DNA of 50,596 nt from Rugamonas sp. A1-17 (GCA_025548565.1 JAJLPB010000025.1:1-50596), one strand, 5' to 3'; shown: positions 25,757-34,861, counted from the stretch's first letter. The notes: generated by a model from the letters alone, not told the origin. Numbers and translations: made by a program.

Positions 25757-26173
25757 TCAGAATGGTTTGACCACAACCAGCAGCACTATCGCCAGCAGCA
25801 TAAACACCGGCAGCTCATTAAACACGCGGAACCACTTGTGGCTGCGCGTGTTGACGCCCTTCTCGAACTTCTTGAGGATAGGGCCACAGGCATGGTGATA
25901 ACCGATCACCAGCACCACGAAGAACAGCTTGGCGTGCAGCCAGTGCGGCATCTGCGCGCCGTACTGCATCCACACCAGGATAGCGCCGAACACCACCGCG
26001 AACACCGACAGCCACATCGAAAAACGATACAGCTTGCGCGCCATGAGCAGCAGGCGCGCGGTGGTGGCCTTGTCGTTCTCCATCGCCAGGTTGACGAAGA
26101 TGCGCGGCAGGTAGAACACGCCCGCCATCCAGGAGATCACGAAGAAAATGTGCAGCGCTTTAATCCAGAGCAT
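25757..26173 (-). CDS. hemJ: HemJ/CopD-like membrane protein (protoporphyrinogen oxidase)
   Basis: 138 residues with four membrane helices. The conserved first-helix His (LWIKALHIFFVISWMAGVFYLPRIFV) and the HAKLFFV Lys motif in the third helix match HemJ, which oxidises protoporphyrinogen IX in haem synthesis. Databases often label the family CopD or UPF0093. Start at ATG 26173; its AAGAGA ribosome site lies upstream, overlapping the end of the preceding ORF. It begins 2 bp after the TOPRIM-like gene. Confidence 0.85.
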   Translation of the reverse strand: MLWIKALHIFFVISWMAGVFYLPRIFVNLAMENDKATTARLLLMARKLYRFSMWLSVFAVVFGAILVWMQYGAQMPHWLHAKLFFVVLVIGYHHACGPILKKFEKGVNTRSHKWFRVFNELPVFMLLAIVLLVVVKPF

Positions 26174-26175
26174 AG

Positions 26176-26787
26176 TCAAAAGTCTCTTAGCTTTCTCAAA
26201 AGTTGCGATTCAAATTCATCAAACGAAGGCAAGCCGCGCAAGGCCGAGAAATCGCCCGTGTATTCCGCTACCAATCCGCGCTGCTGCGCGATATTAGCTT
26301 GCTTTGCCCTGCGCACCGATTTCCCGCTCGCCGCCCGCAGCGCGGACTCGAGATCCGCCTTCGGGTCCGGACGGCCTTCCCAATCGCGCCGAGCCGGCAA
26401 GCCTAGCGCATTCTTGCCGTTCCGATTGCCGGCCGCCTGGCGTATCGCAGCCTCGTCAGATAACAACCATGCCTCCGACATCCTCATCGGCACAATGGGC
26501 ACATAAACCTGATCGTAGCCGCGCATCGCGTCGGCAATTTGCCGCAGACGCAGACTTAAGGATGCCTTCTCGGCATCCCGGTGCACAAACAGCAGGTCGC
26601 AAGGATAAAACTTCAATACTACGGGCAAGCGGTCCTCTAGCGCGAGACCAACCGGTCCCAACTCCCTGGCCAACTGCCGCACAATGCTCCAGCCGGGCAG
26701 ATGCTGCTCCAGTAACCAATCGATAATCGGCGCGAGCGCGGCATCGGAACTGCCATCCGCCAACAGTGTATAGCGAAGCTGCTTCAT
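26176..26787 (-). CDS. TOPRIM/DUF4276-like protein, partner of the adjacent ATPase
   Basis: 203 residues. Three spaced acidic motifs look like a TOPRIM-type metal site: LLADGSSD near residues 9-16, LLFVHRDAEKAS (HRD) near 66-77, and MRMSEAWLLSD (E-A-W) near 101-111. They resemble DUF4276 proteins, which pair with AAA ATPases. It starts 8 bp after the ATPase stop without its own ribosome site, so it is probably translationally coupled. The C-terminus is Lys/Arg-rich. Base composition is less GC-rich than proA or hemJ. Nuclease activity is inferred, not shown. Confidence 0.65.
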   Translation of the reverse strand: MKQLRYTLLADGSSDAALAPIIDWLLEQHLPGWSIVRQLARELGPVGLALEDRLPVVLKFYPCDLLFVHRDAEKASLSLRLRQIADAMRGYDQVYVPIVPMRMSEAWLLSDEAAIRQAAGNRNGKNALGLPARRDWEGRPDPKADLESALRAASGKSVRRAKQANIAQQRGLVAEYTGDFSALRGLPSFDEFESQLLRKLRDF

Positions 26788-26795
26788 GCGCGCCG

Positions 26796-28169
26796 CTATT
26801 TTGGCGCCAACGCGGCCAACTGGCGCCGATACTCTTGCTCAATATTTATTTCCTCAACCAAGTCAGGTACCGTTTGCGAATTGCCGTTCAAGTAGGGGAA
26901 GACCGCTCCCAGGCCCAGCGCCTTCGCGGCGCCACTTCCGGCCGTCTCATCCCGCCAGGTATTCGACAAGGGCGAATAGAGCGATAGCATGGCGCCATCC
27001 CGCCGGTATCCGTGGCAAATGATCAATTCATCAGGCAACAGGTGCTGCACCAGTTGCGGCGCATGAGTATTGACGAGTATTTGCCGCAGCGGGTTGTCCG
27101 TCCCGACGGCAAATGCCGGATCGACCGCCGTGTGCTTCAACAACTCCAGAATGGAAGTGACACCCCCCGGGTGCATGCCGTTCTCCGGTTCCTCCACACA
27201 GATCAAGGCACCGCTGTCCGGATCCGCTTCCAGGGTGGCCAGTGCGAGGAAGCGCAACACCCCATCGGATAAGGTCTTTGCCTCCTGCTCCCTCCCATCG
27301 CGAGACATCAGGTACACCGCGCGACTGGAATGGGCCGCACTTTCGCGCACCACCACCTCATCCACGTCGGGAACCAGTGTTGCCAATCGCGCGACGATAC
27401 CCTCACTATTATTCAGGCGGGCCAGTGTGGCGGGCAAATGCTCCCCCCGAGAAGAGATTTTACTCGGAGAGGAAAAATGGTCCGGGCGCCGCAGTGCGCT
27501 TAACTCCAGCCGCAATACCATCCATGACTGCATTTCCCGCTTTGCCGCCAGCGCCGTTGGATGGTCTATCAGATTCAGCTGTGACAAGATCGTGCCGTGC
27601 GCGACCGGAAAACAGCGGGGCTGGCCGTTGCCGTCCTCCGGCCACATCAGTATCTGGCCGGGGGTCGTCTGGTCCGTGGTGATAAAGTCAGCCTTGCCCC
27701 CACGGCGAACCGATGCCACAAATTCTTTTGATACTGCAAAGCCGAGCATCTTGGCCAAACCCGCCTTCGGCAATCCGGTCAAGCTTTCGCTCAACAGTGT
27801 GATTTCCTCCGAACTGCCGGCAACATATTGAAGCGTCAGACGATAGCGCAGATAGGTCGAGGCGGGCGTGGCAACCCGGCCAAAATCATCCGTCACCGGC
27901 AAGCCATTGAGCAACAAATCCGCTTCAAACTCCATGACTTGCGCCTGCCCGCTCACTGTTTGCGTAAACAGCGAGGCAAAACCGTTGTTTCGTATGCTCC
28001 GCGCAGCCTCCATGATCGGCGCTCCAGCCAGGCGCTGCAGAAATTCGATAGCGTCGAACAGATTCGATTTACCCGCGCCGTTGATACCGGCCACGCACGT
28101 AAAGGGGCCGAAACGTATCTCTACGTCCTCTAAGCTCTTGAATCCCTTGACACGCAGACGAGTCAGCAT
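26796..28169 (-). CDS. OLD/RecF-like AAA ATPase (AAA_21 type)
   Basis: 457 residues. It opens MLTRLRVKGFKSLEDVEIRFGPFTCVAGINGAGKSN: Walker A GINGAGKS at about 28-35. Further on are the ABC-like signature LSDGVLRFLALATL, Walker B ALICVEEPENGMHPGG and H-loop ILVNTHAPQLVQHLL. This is an SMC/OLD-type ATPase without its own TOPRIM domain, since that function seems to lie in the next gene. The start is 12 bp after the proA stop. Lower GC than neighbours suggests acquisition. It is most like ATPase subunits of two-gene defence systems (compare OLD, Gabija, PARIS), but I cannot assign it to a named system. Confidence 0.85.
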   Translation of the reverse strand: MLTRLRVKGFKSLEDVEIRFGPFTCVAGINGAGKSNLFDAIEFLQRLAGAPIMEAARSIRNNGFASLFTQTVSGQAQVMEFEADLLLNGLPVTDDFGRVATPASTYLRYRLTLQYVAGSSEEITLLSESLTGLPKAGLAKMLGFAVSKEFVASVRRGGKADFITTDQTTPGQILMWPEDGNGQPRCFPVAHGTILSQLNLIDHPTALAAKREMQSWMVLRLELSALRRPDHFSSPSKISSRGEHLPATLARLNNSEGIVARLATLVPDVDEVVVRESAAHSSRAVYLMSRDGREQEAKTLSDGVLRFLALATLEADPDSGALICVEEPENGMHPGGVTSILELLKHTAVDPAFAVGTDNPLRQILVNTHAPQLVQHLLPDELIICHGYRRDGAMLSLYSPLSNTWRDETAGSGAAKALGLGAVFPYLNGNSQTVPDLVEEINIEQEYRRQLAALAPK

Positions 28170-28181
28170 GATCTTGGCCCT

Positions 28182-29453
28182 TTAGGCGCGAATCTGTCCA
28201 TTACCGAAAACGACGTATTTCAGTGATGTTAAACCTTCCAGCCCCACCGGGCCGCGCGCGTGCAGCTTGTCGTTGGAGATGCCGATCTCCGCGCCCAGGC
28301 CGTATTCGAAACCGTCGGCGAAGCGCGTCGAAGCGTTGATCATCACCGACGCCGAATCGACTTCGCGCAGGAAGCGCATCGCGTCCGTGTAGTCTTCCGT
28401 GACGATCGCCTCGGTGTGCTTGGACGAGTAATGGTTGATGTGCTCCATCGCCTCGTCGATGCCGTCGACGATCTTCACCGACAGGATCGCGGCCAGGTAT
28501 TCGGTCGACCAGTCTTCCTCGACGGCAGCCACCAGGTGCGGATAGCCCGCGGCGGACAGGATCGCCATCGCCTCGGGATCGGCGCGCAGCTCCACCTGCT
28601 TGGTCGCGTACAGCTTGGCCAGTTCCGGCAGCACGGCCGGCGCGATGGCGCGCGCCACCAGCAGCGTCTCCATGGTGTTGCAGGTGCCGTAACGGTGGCA
28701 CTTGGCGTTGAACGCGATGTCCAGCGCCTTCTTCATGTCGGCCTTGGCGTCGATGTAGACGTGGCAGATGCCGTCCAGGTGCTTAATCATCGGCACCGTC
28801 GCCTCTTCGATCAGGCGCGCGATCAGGCTCTTGCCGCCGCGCGGCACGATCACGTCCACATACTGCGGCATGGTGATCAGCGCACCGACGGCGGCGCGGT
28901 CGGTGGTGTCGACAACCTGCACGCCGTCCTCCGGCAGGCCGGCGCCCAGCAATCCTTCCTTGACCAGCTTGGCCAGCGCGCGGTTGCAGTGGATCGCTTC
29001 CGAGCCGCCGCGCAGGATGGTGGCGTTGCCGCTCTTGATGCACAGGCCCGCCGCGTCCACCGTCACGTTCGGGCGCGACTCGTAGATGATGCCGATCACG
29101 CCCAGCGGCACGCGCATCTGGCCGACCTGGATGCCGGTCGGGCGGAACTTCAGGCCCGAGATTTCGCCGATCGGATCGGGCAGCGCGACGATCTGGCGCA
29201 GGCCTTCCACCATCGTCGCGATGGCCTTGTCGGACAGCGCCAGGCGGTCCAGCATGGCCGGGGCCAGGCCGTTGGCGGCCGCCGCGTCCATGTCCAGCTG
29301 ATTGGCGGCGCGCAGTTGGTCGGCGTCGCGCTCGATCGCGTCGGCGATCAGCGTCAGCGCGCGGTTGCGGGTCGCGCTGTCGGCGCGGGCCATGGCGCGC
29401 GATGCCTTGCGCGCCTGCTGGCCCAGTTGTTCCATGTAGTGCTTGATATCCAT
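28182..29453 (-). CDS. proA: Gamma-glutamyl phosphate reductase
   Basis: 423 residues, the usual length. It reduces gamma-glutamyl phosphate to glutamate-5-semialdehyde with NADPH in proline synthesis. Family features: IGIIYESRPNVTVDAAGLCIKSGNA, the catalytic Cys in HRYGTCNTMETLL, and VPRGGKSLI. ATG at 29453. It follows holA across a hairpin element. proB is not in the window. Confidence 0.97.
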   Translation of the reverse strand: MDIKHYMEQLGQQARKASRAMARADSATRNRALTLIADAIERDADQLRAANQLDMDAAAANGLAPAMLDRLALSDKAIATMVEGLRQIVALPDPIGEISGLKFRPTGIQVGQMRVPLGVIGIIYESRPNVTVDAAGLCIKSGNATILRGGSEAIHCNRALAKLVKEGLLGAGLPEDGVQVVDTTDRAAVGALITMPQYVDVIVPRGGKSLIARLIEEATVPMIKHLDGICHVYIDAKADMKKALDIAFNAKCHRYGTCNTMETLLVARAIAPAVLPELAKLYATKQVELRADPEAMAILSAAGYPHLVAAVEEDWSTEYLAAILSVKIVDGIDEAMEHINHYSSKHTEAIVTEDYTDAMRFLREVDSASVMINASTRFADGFEYGLGAEIGISNDKLHARGPVGLEGLTSLKYVVFGNGQIRA

Positions 29454-29472
29454 CGGTATCCCTCAGTTCTTT

Positions 29473-29575
29473 AGAAACTGGCTCAAAATGCTCGCAGCTA
29501 GGCGTGGCGCCGAAGACAGTGCGTTAGCACGGCGAGGCGCCACAACGACGCTGCGGGCATTTTTAGCCAGTTTCT
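29473..29575. repeat. Nested hairpin element between holA and proA
   Basis: The outer arms AGAAACTGGCTcAAAATGC and GCATTTTTAGCCAGTTTCT pair over about 25 bp with two mismatches. Inside, GTGGCGCC pairs with GGCGCCAC, and a further small hairpin forms around GTGCGTTAGCAC. The element ends exactly at the holA stop codon. It may be a REP-type mobile repeat or a structured transcript that adjusts the holA/proA balance. Confidence 0.75.
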
Positions 29576-30592
29576 CTAGCCGCGTGCGACTTTCAACGCC
29601 AATTGCAGCATCGCGTCCCACGCGTCGCCGGCGTGCGCTTTGGCGCGCAAGCCCTTGATCATCTTGTCGACCTGCGCCGCGTCCTTCATCGCCGCTTCCA
29701 GTACCGGCAGCGAGATGCGGCGCAGCGCCGGCTCCATCATGCGTTCCTTCGGTCCCCAGATGCGATACTCCTTAAGCAGCGCACCCAGAGGACGGCCCTG
29801 CGCCATGCCCGCCTTCAGCTTGAGCAGCGTGCGGATCTCCTCCGACACGGCCCACAGCACCAGCGGCAGCGCCTCGCCCTCGCCCTTCAAGCCTTCCAGC
29901 ATGCGCACCAGACGCGCCGGATCGCCCGACAACATCGCTTCACTGAGCTTGAACACGTCGTAACGCGCCACGTTCAGCACCGCTTCGTGCACCTGCTCGT
30001 AGGTCAGCTTGCCCGGCTCGTGCAGCAAGGCCAACTTCTGTATCTCCTGATGGGCCGCAAGCAGATTGCCTTCAACGCGATCGGCGATGAAATCGATGCT
30101 CTGTCTATCCGCGCTTTGCCCTTGTGCGGCAAGGCGCTGGCCTATCCAATTGGGTAACTGCGCCCGTTCAATCTGGGCGATGTCGATATACACCGCCGCC
30201 TGCTGCAGGCTGGCGACCCACGCCGCCTTCTGCGTCTGCCAATCCAGCTTGGGCAGCGTGATCAGGGTCAGATTGTCCGGACTTAAATCCTTCACATAAT
30301 TCTGCAGCGCCGCGCCGCCGTCCTTACCGGGCTTGCCGGTCGGGATGCGCAGCTCGATCAGCTTCTTGTCACCGAACAGCGACAGCGCCTGGTTGGACGC
30401 CAGCAGCTCGCCCCACTTGAAGCTGCGCTCCACGGTCAGCACGTCGCGCTCGGAATAGCCTTGCGCGCGCGCCGCCTTGCGGATCTTGTCGGCGGCCTCC
30501 AGCGCCAGCAGATGCTCGTCGCTGGTGATCACGTACAGCTGGGACAACGATTTCGTTAAATGGCCGTCCAGCGCTTCTAACCGCAATTGCAT
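29576..30592 (-). CDS. holA: DNA polymerase III delta subunit
   Basis: 338 residues. HolA is the clamp-loader subunit that opens the beta clamp. The sequence MQLRLEALDGHLTKSLSQLYVITSDEHLLALEAADKIRKAA, with LSLFGDKKLIELRIPTGKPG and the C-terminal helical domain, is typical. It starts 9 bp after lptE, in the leuS-lptE-holA order common in Burkholderiales. Confidence 0.95.
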   Translation of the reverse strand: MQLRLEALDGHLTKSLSQLYVITSDEHLLALEAADKIRKAARAQGYSERDVLTVERSFKWGELLASNQALSLFGDKKLIELRIPTGKPGKDGGAALQNYVKDLSPDNLTLITLPKLDWQTQKAAWVASLQQAAVYIDIAQIERAQLPNWIGQRLAAQGQSADRQSIDFIADRVEGNLLAAHQEIQKLALLHEPGKLTYEQVHEAVLNVARYDVFKLSEAMLSGDPARLVRMLEGLKGEGEALPLVLWAVSEEIRTLLKLKAGMAQGRPLGALLKEYRIWGPKERMMEPALRRISLPVLEAAMKDAAQVDKMIKGLRAKAHAGDAWDAMLQLALKVARG

Positions 30593-30601
30593 CGCGCGCC
30601 C

Positions 30602-31195
30602 TTACTGGATAGGCACGGCGGGCACGGACGGCGTCGGCAACGCCGGCGGCGGCAGCGACACCTGCTGCGGCTTGATCGCCGCGATACGGCGCATCATCTG
30701 CTGCACCAGGTCCGTCTGCATATCCTTGTACAGCAGCGCTTCTTCCTGCTCCTTCGCCAGCAACTGGGTTTCGTTGAAGTCGATGGGGCGGGTCAGCAGG
30801 ATCTGCGTGCGGCCCAGCAGCTCCTTGCCCTGCTTGTCCAAGACGCGGAACACGATGTTATACGACAGCAGGTACTGGCTCACGCGGCCATTGCGGTTCA
30901 GCGTCAAAATGGTTTTGGTGCGGGTCTTCTCGGGATCGGACAGCACCTCGATCACGCCGTCCGCATCCTTGGCCGCGTTGACGACGGTGGTGCCGCCGTT
31001 GGCGCGGATGTTGCGCTTCAAATCGATGGCCAATGGCGACGCTTCCGGCAGTCCGACATACATCGTCGGGAACGGCAGCGTGTAGTGGCCGCCGTCGCCG
31101 CGCAGATGGAAGCCGCAGGCGGACACGGTCAGCGCCACGGCCAGCACCGCGGCGGCCAGCCGGCCGCGCCGGAACAACTCGGAAGTAGTCAGCAT
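30602..31195 (-). CDS. lptE: LPS-assembly lipoprotein LptE
   Basis: 197 residues. Lipobox VSACGFHLRG at the end of the signal peptide, followed by YTLPFPTMYVGLPEASPLAIDLKRNIRANG and a beta/alpha LptE fold. It plugs the LptD barrel, delivering LPS to the outer membrane. A Pro/Gln-rich tail ends the protein. It lies 12 bp after leuS. LptD itself is encoded at the right end of this window. Confidence 0.94.
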   Translation of the reverse strand: MLTTSELFRRGRLAAAVLAVALTVSACGFHLRGDGGHYTLPFPTMYVGLPEASPLAIDLKRNIRANGGTTVVNAAKDADGVIEVLSDPEKTRTKTILTLNRNGRVSQYLLSYNIVFRVLDKQGKELLGRTQILLTRPIDFNETQLLAKEQEEALLYKDMQTDLVQQMMRRIAAIKPQQVSLPPPALPTPSVPAVPIQ

Positions 31196-31207
31196 GTTCG
31201 GACCCAG

Positions 31208-33835
31208 TTAAACCACGATGTTGATCAATTTGCCCGGCACCACGATGACCTTCTTCGGCGTGCCTTCGATGAACTTCTGCACCGCCTCGTTGGCCAATGC
31301 CGCCGCCTCGATGCTCGCCTTGTCGGCGGTCTTGGCCACGACCACGCTGCCACGCAGCTTGCCGTTCACCTGGATCATCATCTCGATCTCGGACTGCTCC
31401 AGCGCAGCCGGATCGACCTGCGGCCACTGCACGTTGAGGATGTCGCCGTGCGCCTTGGCGTAGCCCAGTTCTTCCCACAGCACGTGGGTGATATGCGGCG
31501 CCACAGGATTCAGCAGGCGCAGGAAGATCGAATAGCCTTCGGACAGCGACGCGGCATCCGCGTCCTTGGCCGATTCCAGCGTGTTCAGCATCTTCATGCA
31601 GGCCGATACCACGGTGTTGTACTGGATGCGCTTGATGTCGTAATCAGCCTGCTGCAGCACCTTGTGCAGCTCGCGGCGCAGGGTCTTGCCGGCGTCGGTG
31701 GTGGCGGTCGCGGTCAGCGGCGCGCCGATGGCGGCGATGGCGTCGCGCTGCGCGTAGCCGAAGCCCCACACGCGGCGCAGGAAGCGGTTGGCGCCTTCGA
31801 CGCCGCTGCCCGACCATTCCAGCGTCTGTTCCGGCGGCGAGGCGAACATCGTGAACAGGCGCGCGGTGTCGGCGCCGTATTGTTCGATCTGCGCTTGCGG
31901 GTCGATACCGTTGTTCTTAGACTTCGACATCTTCTCGGTGCCGCCGATGCTCACCGGCTGGCCGTCGGCCTTCGAGACCGCGCCTTGCGGGCGGCCCTTG
32001 TCGTCCAGGGTCAGGTCGACGTCGGCCGGGTTGAACCAGGTCTTCTTGCCGGCGGCGTCTTCGCGATAGTAGGTCTCGTTGAGCACCATGCCCTGGGTAA
32101 GCAGGTTGACGAACGGCTCGTCGAACTTGACCAGGCCGAAGTCGCGCATGATCTTGGTCCAGAAGCGCGCGTACAGCAGGTGCATGACGGCGTGCTCGAT
32201 GCCGCCGATGTACTGGTCCATCGGCATCCAGTAGTCATTGCGCTCGTCGACCATCTTGTCCGAACCCGGCGAGGTATAGCGCATGTAGTACCACGACGAA
32301 TCGACGAAGGTGTCCATCGTATCGGTCTCGCGGCGCGCGGGCTTGCCGCACTGCGGGCAGTCGCACTTGAGGAAGGCCTCGTATTTGTTCAGCGGGTTAC
32401 CGGTACCATCGGGTACGCAGTCTTCCGGCAGCACCACCGGCAGGTCCTTCTCCGGCACCGGCACCACGCCGCAATCGCCGCAGTGGATCATCGGGATCGG
32501 CGTGCCCCAGTAGCGCTGGCGCGAGATGCCCCAGTCGCGCAGGCGGAAGGTGATCTTCTTCTCGCCCAGGCCCTTGGCCGCCATGTCGGCGGCCACCGCG
32601 TCGACGGCTTCCGCGTAGCGCAGGCCGTCGTACTTGCCGGAGTTGGTGACGATGGAGAAATCCTTGTCGCCGTACCATTCCTGCCATGCGTCGGTCGAGA
32701 ACTCCTTGCCCTCGGCCTTGATGACCTGTTTGATCGGCAGGTTGTATTTTTTGGCGAAGGCGAAATCGCGCTCGTCGTGCGCGGGCACGCCCATGACGGC
32801 GCCGTCGCCGTAGGTGATCAGCACGTAGTTGCCGACCCAGACTTCAACCTGCTCGCCGGTCAGCGGATGGGTGACGAACAAGCCGGTCGGCATGCCCTTC
32901 TTCTCCATCGTCGCCATGTCGGCTTCGATCACGGAGCCCAGCTTGCACTCGGCGTTGAAGGCCGCCAGTTCGGGATTGGTCTGCGCGGCGTGGATCGCCA
33001 GCGGATGCTCGGCCGCCACAGCGCAGAAGGTCACGCCCATCACGGTGTCCGGACGGGTGGTGAAGACGTACATCTTGCCGTCCTGGATCAGCTGGCCGTC
33101 GGCGCCCTTGATCTGGTGCGGGAAGGCGAAGCGCACGCCGGTCGACTTGCCGATCCAGTTGGTCTGCATGGTGCGCACGCGCTCAGGCCAGCCGGGCAGC
33201 TTGTCGTCGACATAGGCCAGCAGCTCATCGGCGTAATCGGTGATGCGGGCGTAGTACATCGGGATCTCGCGCTTTTCGATCAGCGCGCCGGAACGCCAGC
33301 CGCGGCCATCGACCACCTGCTCGTTGGCCAGCACGGTCTGGTCGATCGGATCCCAGTTCACGGTACCGGTCTTCTTGTAGATGATGCCTTTTTCCAGCAT
33401 CTTCAGGAACATCCACTGGTTCCACTTGTAGTATTCCGGCTTGCACGCGGTCATTTCGCGCGACCAGTCGATCGCCAGGCCCATCGACTCCATCTGCTCG
33501 CGCATGTGGGCGATGTTGGAGTAGGTCCACTGTGCGGGCGGCACGTTGTTGGCCATCGCCGCGTTTTCCGCCGGCATGCCGAACGCATCCCAGCCCATCG
33601 GCATGAGCACGTTGTAGCCGTTCATGCGCAGGTAGCGGTACATCACATCGTTGATCGTATAGTTGCGGACGTGGCCCATGTGCAGCTTGCCCGATGGATA
33701 AGGCAGCATCGAACAGGCGTAATACTTCCCTTTCGGGAAACGCGGGTCGTGTTCGACGGCCTTGTAGGCGTCGATGGCTTTCCAGTGCGATTGAGCGGCT
33801 TTTTCTACGTCAGCGGGACTATATTTATCTTGCAT
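31208..33835 (-). CDS. leuS: Leucyl-tRNA synthetase
   Basis: 875 residues, full length. Class I synthetase: HIGH-like PYPSGKLHMGHVRNY near residue 45, CP1 editing domain, zinc-like Cys pairs (HCGDCG, CDCPQCGK), KMSKS in GGTEKMSKSKNNGIDP, and a C-terminal anticodon domain. ATG at 33835. A palindromic repeat lies 49 bp upstream. Confidence 0.98.
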   Translation of the reverse strand: MQDKYSPADVEKAAQSHWKAIDAYKAVEHDPRFPKGKYYACSMLPYPSGKLHMGHVRNYTINDVMYRYLRMNGYNVLMPMGWDAFGMPAENAAMANNVPPAQWTYSNIAHMREQMESMGLAIDWSREMTACKPEYYKWNQWMFLKMLEKGIIYKKTGTVNWDPIDQTVLANEQVVDGRGWRSGALIEKREIPMYYARITDYADELLAYVDDKLPGWPERVRTMQTNWIGKSTGVRFAFPHQIKGADGQLIQDGKMYVFTTRPDTVMGVTFCAVAAEHPLAIHAAQTNPELAAFNAECKLGSVIEADMATMEKKGMPTGLFVTHPLTGEQVEVWVGNYVLITYGDGAVMGVPAHDERDFAFAKKYNLPIKQVIKAEGKEFSTDAWQEWYGDKDFSIVTNSGKYDGLRYAEAVDAVAADMAAKGLGEKKITFRLRDWGISRQRYWGTPIPMIHCGDCGVVPVPEKDLPVVLPEDCVPDGTGNPLNKYEAFLKCDCPQCGKPARRETDTMDTFVDSSWYYMRYTSPGSDKMVDERNDYWMPMDQYIGGIEHAVMHLLYARFWTKIMRDFGLVKFDEPFVNLLTQGMVLNETYYREDAAGKKTWFNPADVDLTLDDKGRPQGAVSKADGQPVSIGGTEKMSKSKNNGIDPQAQIEQYGADTARLFTMFASPPEQTLEWSGSGVEGANRFLRRVWGFGYAQRDAIAAIGAPLTATATTDAGKTLRRELHKVLQQADYDIKRIQYNTVVSACMKMLNTLESAKDADAASLSEGYSIFLRLLNPVAPHITHVLWEELGYAKAHGDILNVQWPQVDPAALEQSEIEMMIQVNGKLRGSVVVAKTADKASIEAAALANEAVQKFIEGTPKKVIVVPGKLINIVV

Positions 33836-33883
33836 GATGGTGTGCGGCCAATAAGTGTATATGAACCGGACATTATAACCCAG

Positions 33884-33961
33884 GGGGTCAAGTCTGACAT
33901 TCGGACACGGCCCCGGCCGTTACTGCGGAAGAGCTCGTGTCCGAATGTCAGACTTGACCCC
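33884..33961. repeat. Palindromic repeat, copy 1
   Basis: 78 bp. Perfect 26-bp inverted arms beginning GGGGTCAAGTCTGACATTCG enclose a 26-nt loop. It lies between divergent leuS and the AraC gene. Copies 2 and 3 are at 36862 and 44883. Each arm carries an outward ATG reading MSDLTP, so gene finders may extend frames into it. Confidence 0.95.
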
Positions 33962-33994
33962 AAAGTTGGTTGGGCGCAAAGGTATACTGCGCGG

Positions 33995-34789
33995 ATGTAC
34001 TATCGCGAATATCCTCCCCATCCGGCGCTGGCCGCGCACGTCGCGTGCATGTGGGCCGCCCGCGCGCCCGGCGGCGCGCATACGCACCGGGTGCTGCCGG
34101 ACAATTGTGTCGATATCCTTTGGCAGGACGACGGCCAGCCCGGTTTTGCGGTCGGCATGATGAGCAGCGCCATCCTGGTCGCCAGCGATGGGCCGCTGCG
34201 GACGGTGGCGGTGCGCTTCAAACCCGGCGCGGCGGGCGCCTTCCTGGCCGCGCCGCTGCATGCGCTGACCGACCAGCGCGCCGATATCGACCAGCTTTGG
34301 GGCCGCAGCGATGCGGAACGGCTGGCCGATGCGCTGTGGACCTGCGAGCTGTCCGACCGCGAGCGCATCGCCGTCATCGAGCATCAATTGCTGCACCGGC
34401 TGCGCGCTTCAGGCGACGCGGCCACGGGGCGCGCGGCGGTCGCACGCGCCATCGGCACGCCTGGCGACGCAGGCGGACGCTTGATCCAGCGCGCCCTGGC
34501 TGCGCTGGAGGCCAGCGACGGCGCGCTGCGCATCGAGCAGCTGGCGGACCAGCTGGCCGTGTCGCGCCAGCACCTGGCGGCGCTGTTCCGCGCGCGGGTC
34601 GGGCTGTCGCCCAAACTGTATGCGCGTATCTGCCGCTTTCGTCGGGCCGCCGCCGCGCTCAAGGCCTCGCCGGGGCCGGACTGGGCGCAACTGGCGCTGG
34701 ACTGCGGCTATTTCGACCAGTCGCACCTGATCCACGATTTTCAGGAATTCGCCGGCAGCGCGCCGGAGCGCTTCCTGCTGGGCGCATAG
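33995..34789 (+). CDS. AraC-family transcriptional regulator
   Basis: 264 residues. The N-terminal domain (MYYREYPPHPALAAHVACMWAA, THRVLPDNCVDILWQ, VRFKPGAAGAFLAAPLHALTD) is the DUF6597-like type. The C-terminal domain has two helix-turn-helices (LRIEQLADQLAVSRQHLAALFRARVGLSPKLYARICRFRRA and WAQLALDCGYFDQSHLIHDFQEFAGSAPERF). The ATG lies 33 bp after the repeat. It precedes a VOC-family gene on the same strand that it may regulate. Confidence 0.93.
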   Translation: MYYREYPPHPALAAHVACMWAARAPGGAHTHRVLPDNCVDILWQDDGQPGFAVGMMSSAILVASDGPLRTVAVRFKPGAAGAFLAAPLHALTDQRADIDQLWGRSDAERLADALWTCELSDRERIAVIEHQLLHRLRASGDAATGRAAVARAIGTPGDAGGRLIQRALAALEASDGALRIEQLADQLAVSRQHLAALFRARVGLSPKLYARICRFRRAAAALKASPGPDWAQLALDCGYFDQSHLIHDFQEFAGSAPERFLLGA

Positions 34790-34861
34790 CTTCCATTTTT
34801 ACAATCGCGCCCGACGCCGATGTGACAAGATAGTGCTTTCAACATCTCAGTGGAGACTAGC

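Noticed and set aside
30587..33990. Very long plus-strand open frame opposite leuS, lptE and holA
   Set aside because: It is antisense to three clear housekeeping genes and made of low-complexity Arg/His/Val/Leu/Gln-rich sequence, a usual by-product of high GC. Only its last part (33995-34789) is the real AraC gene.
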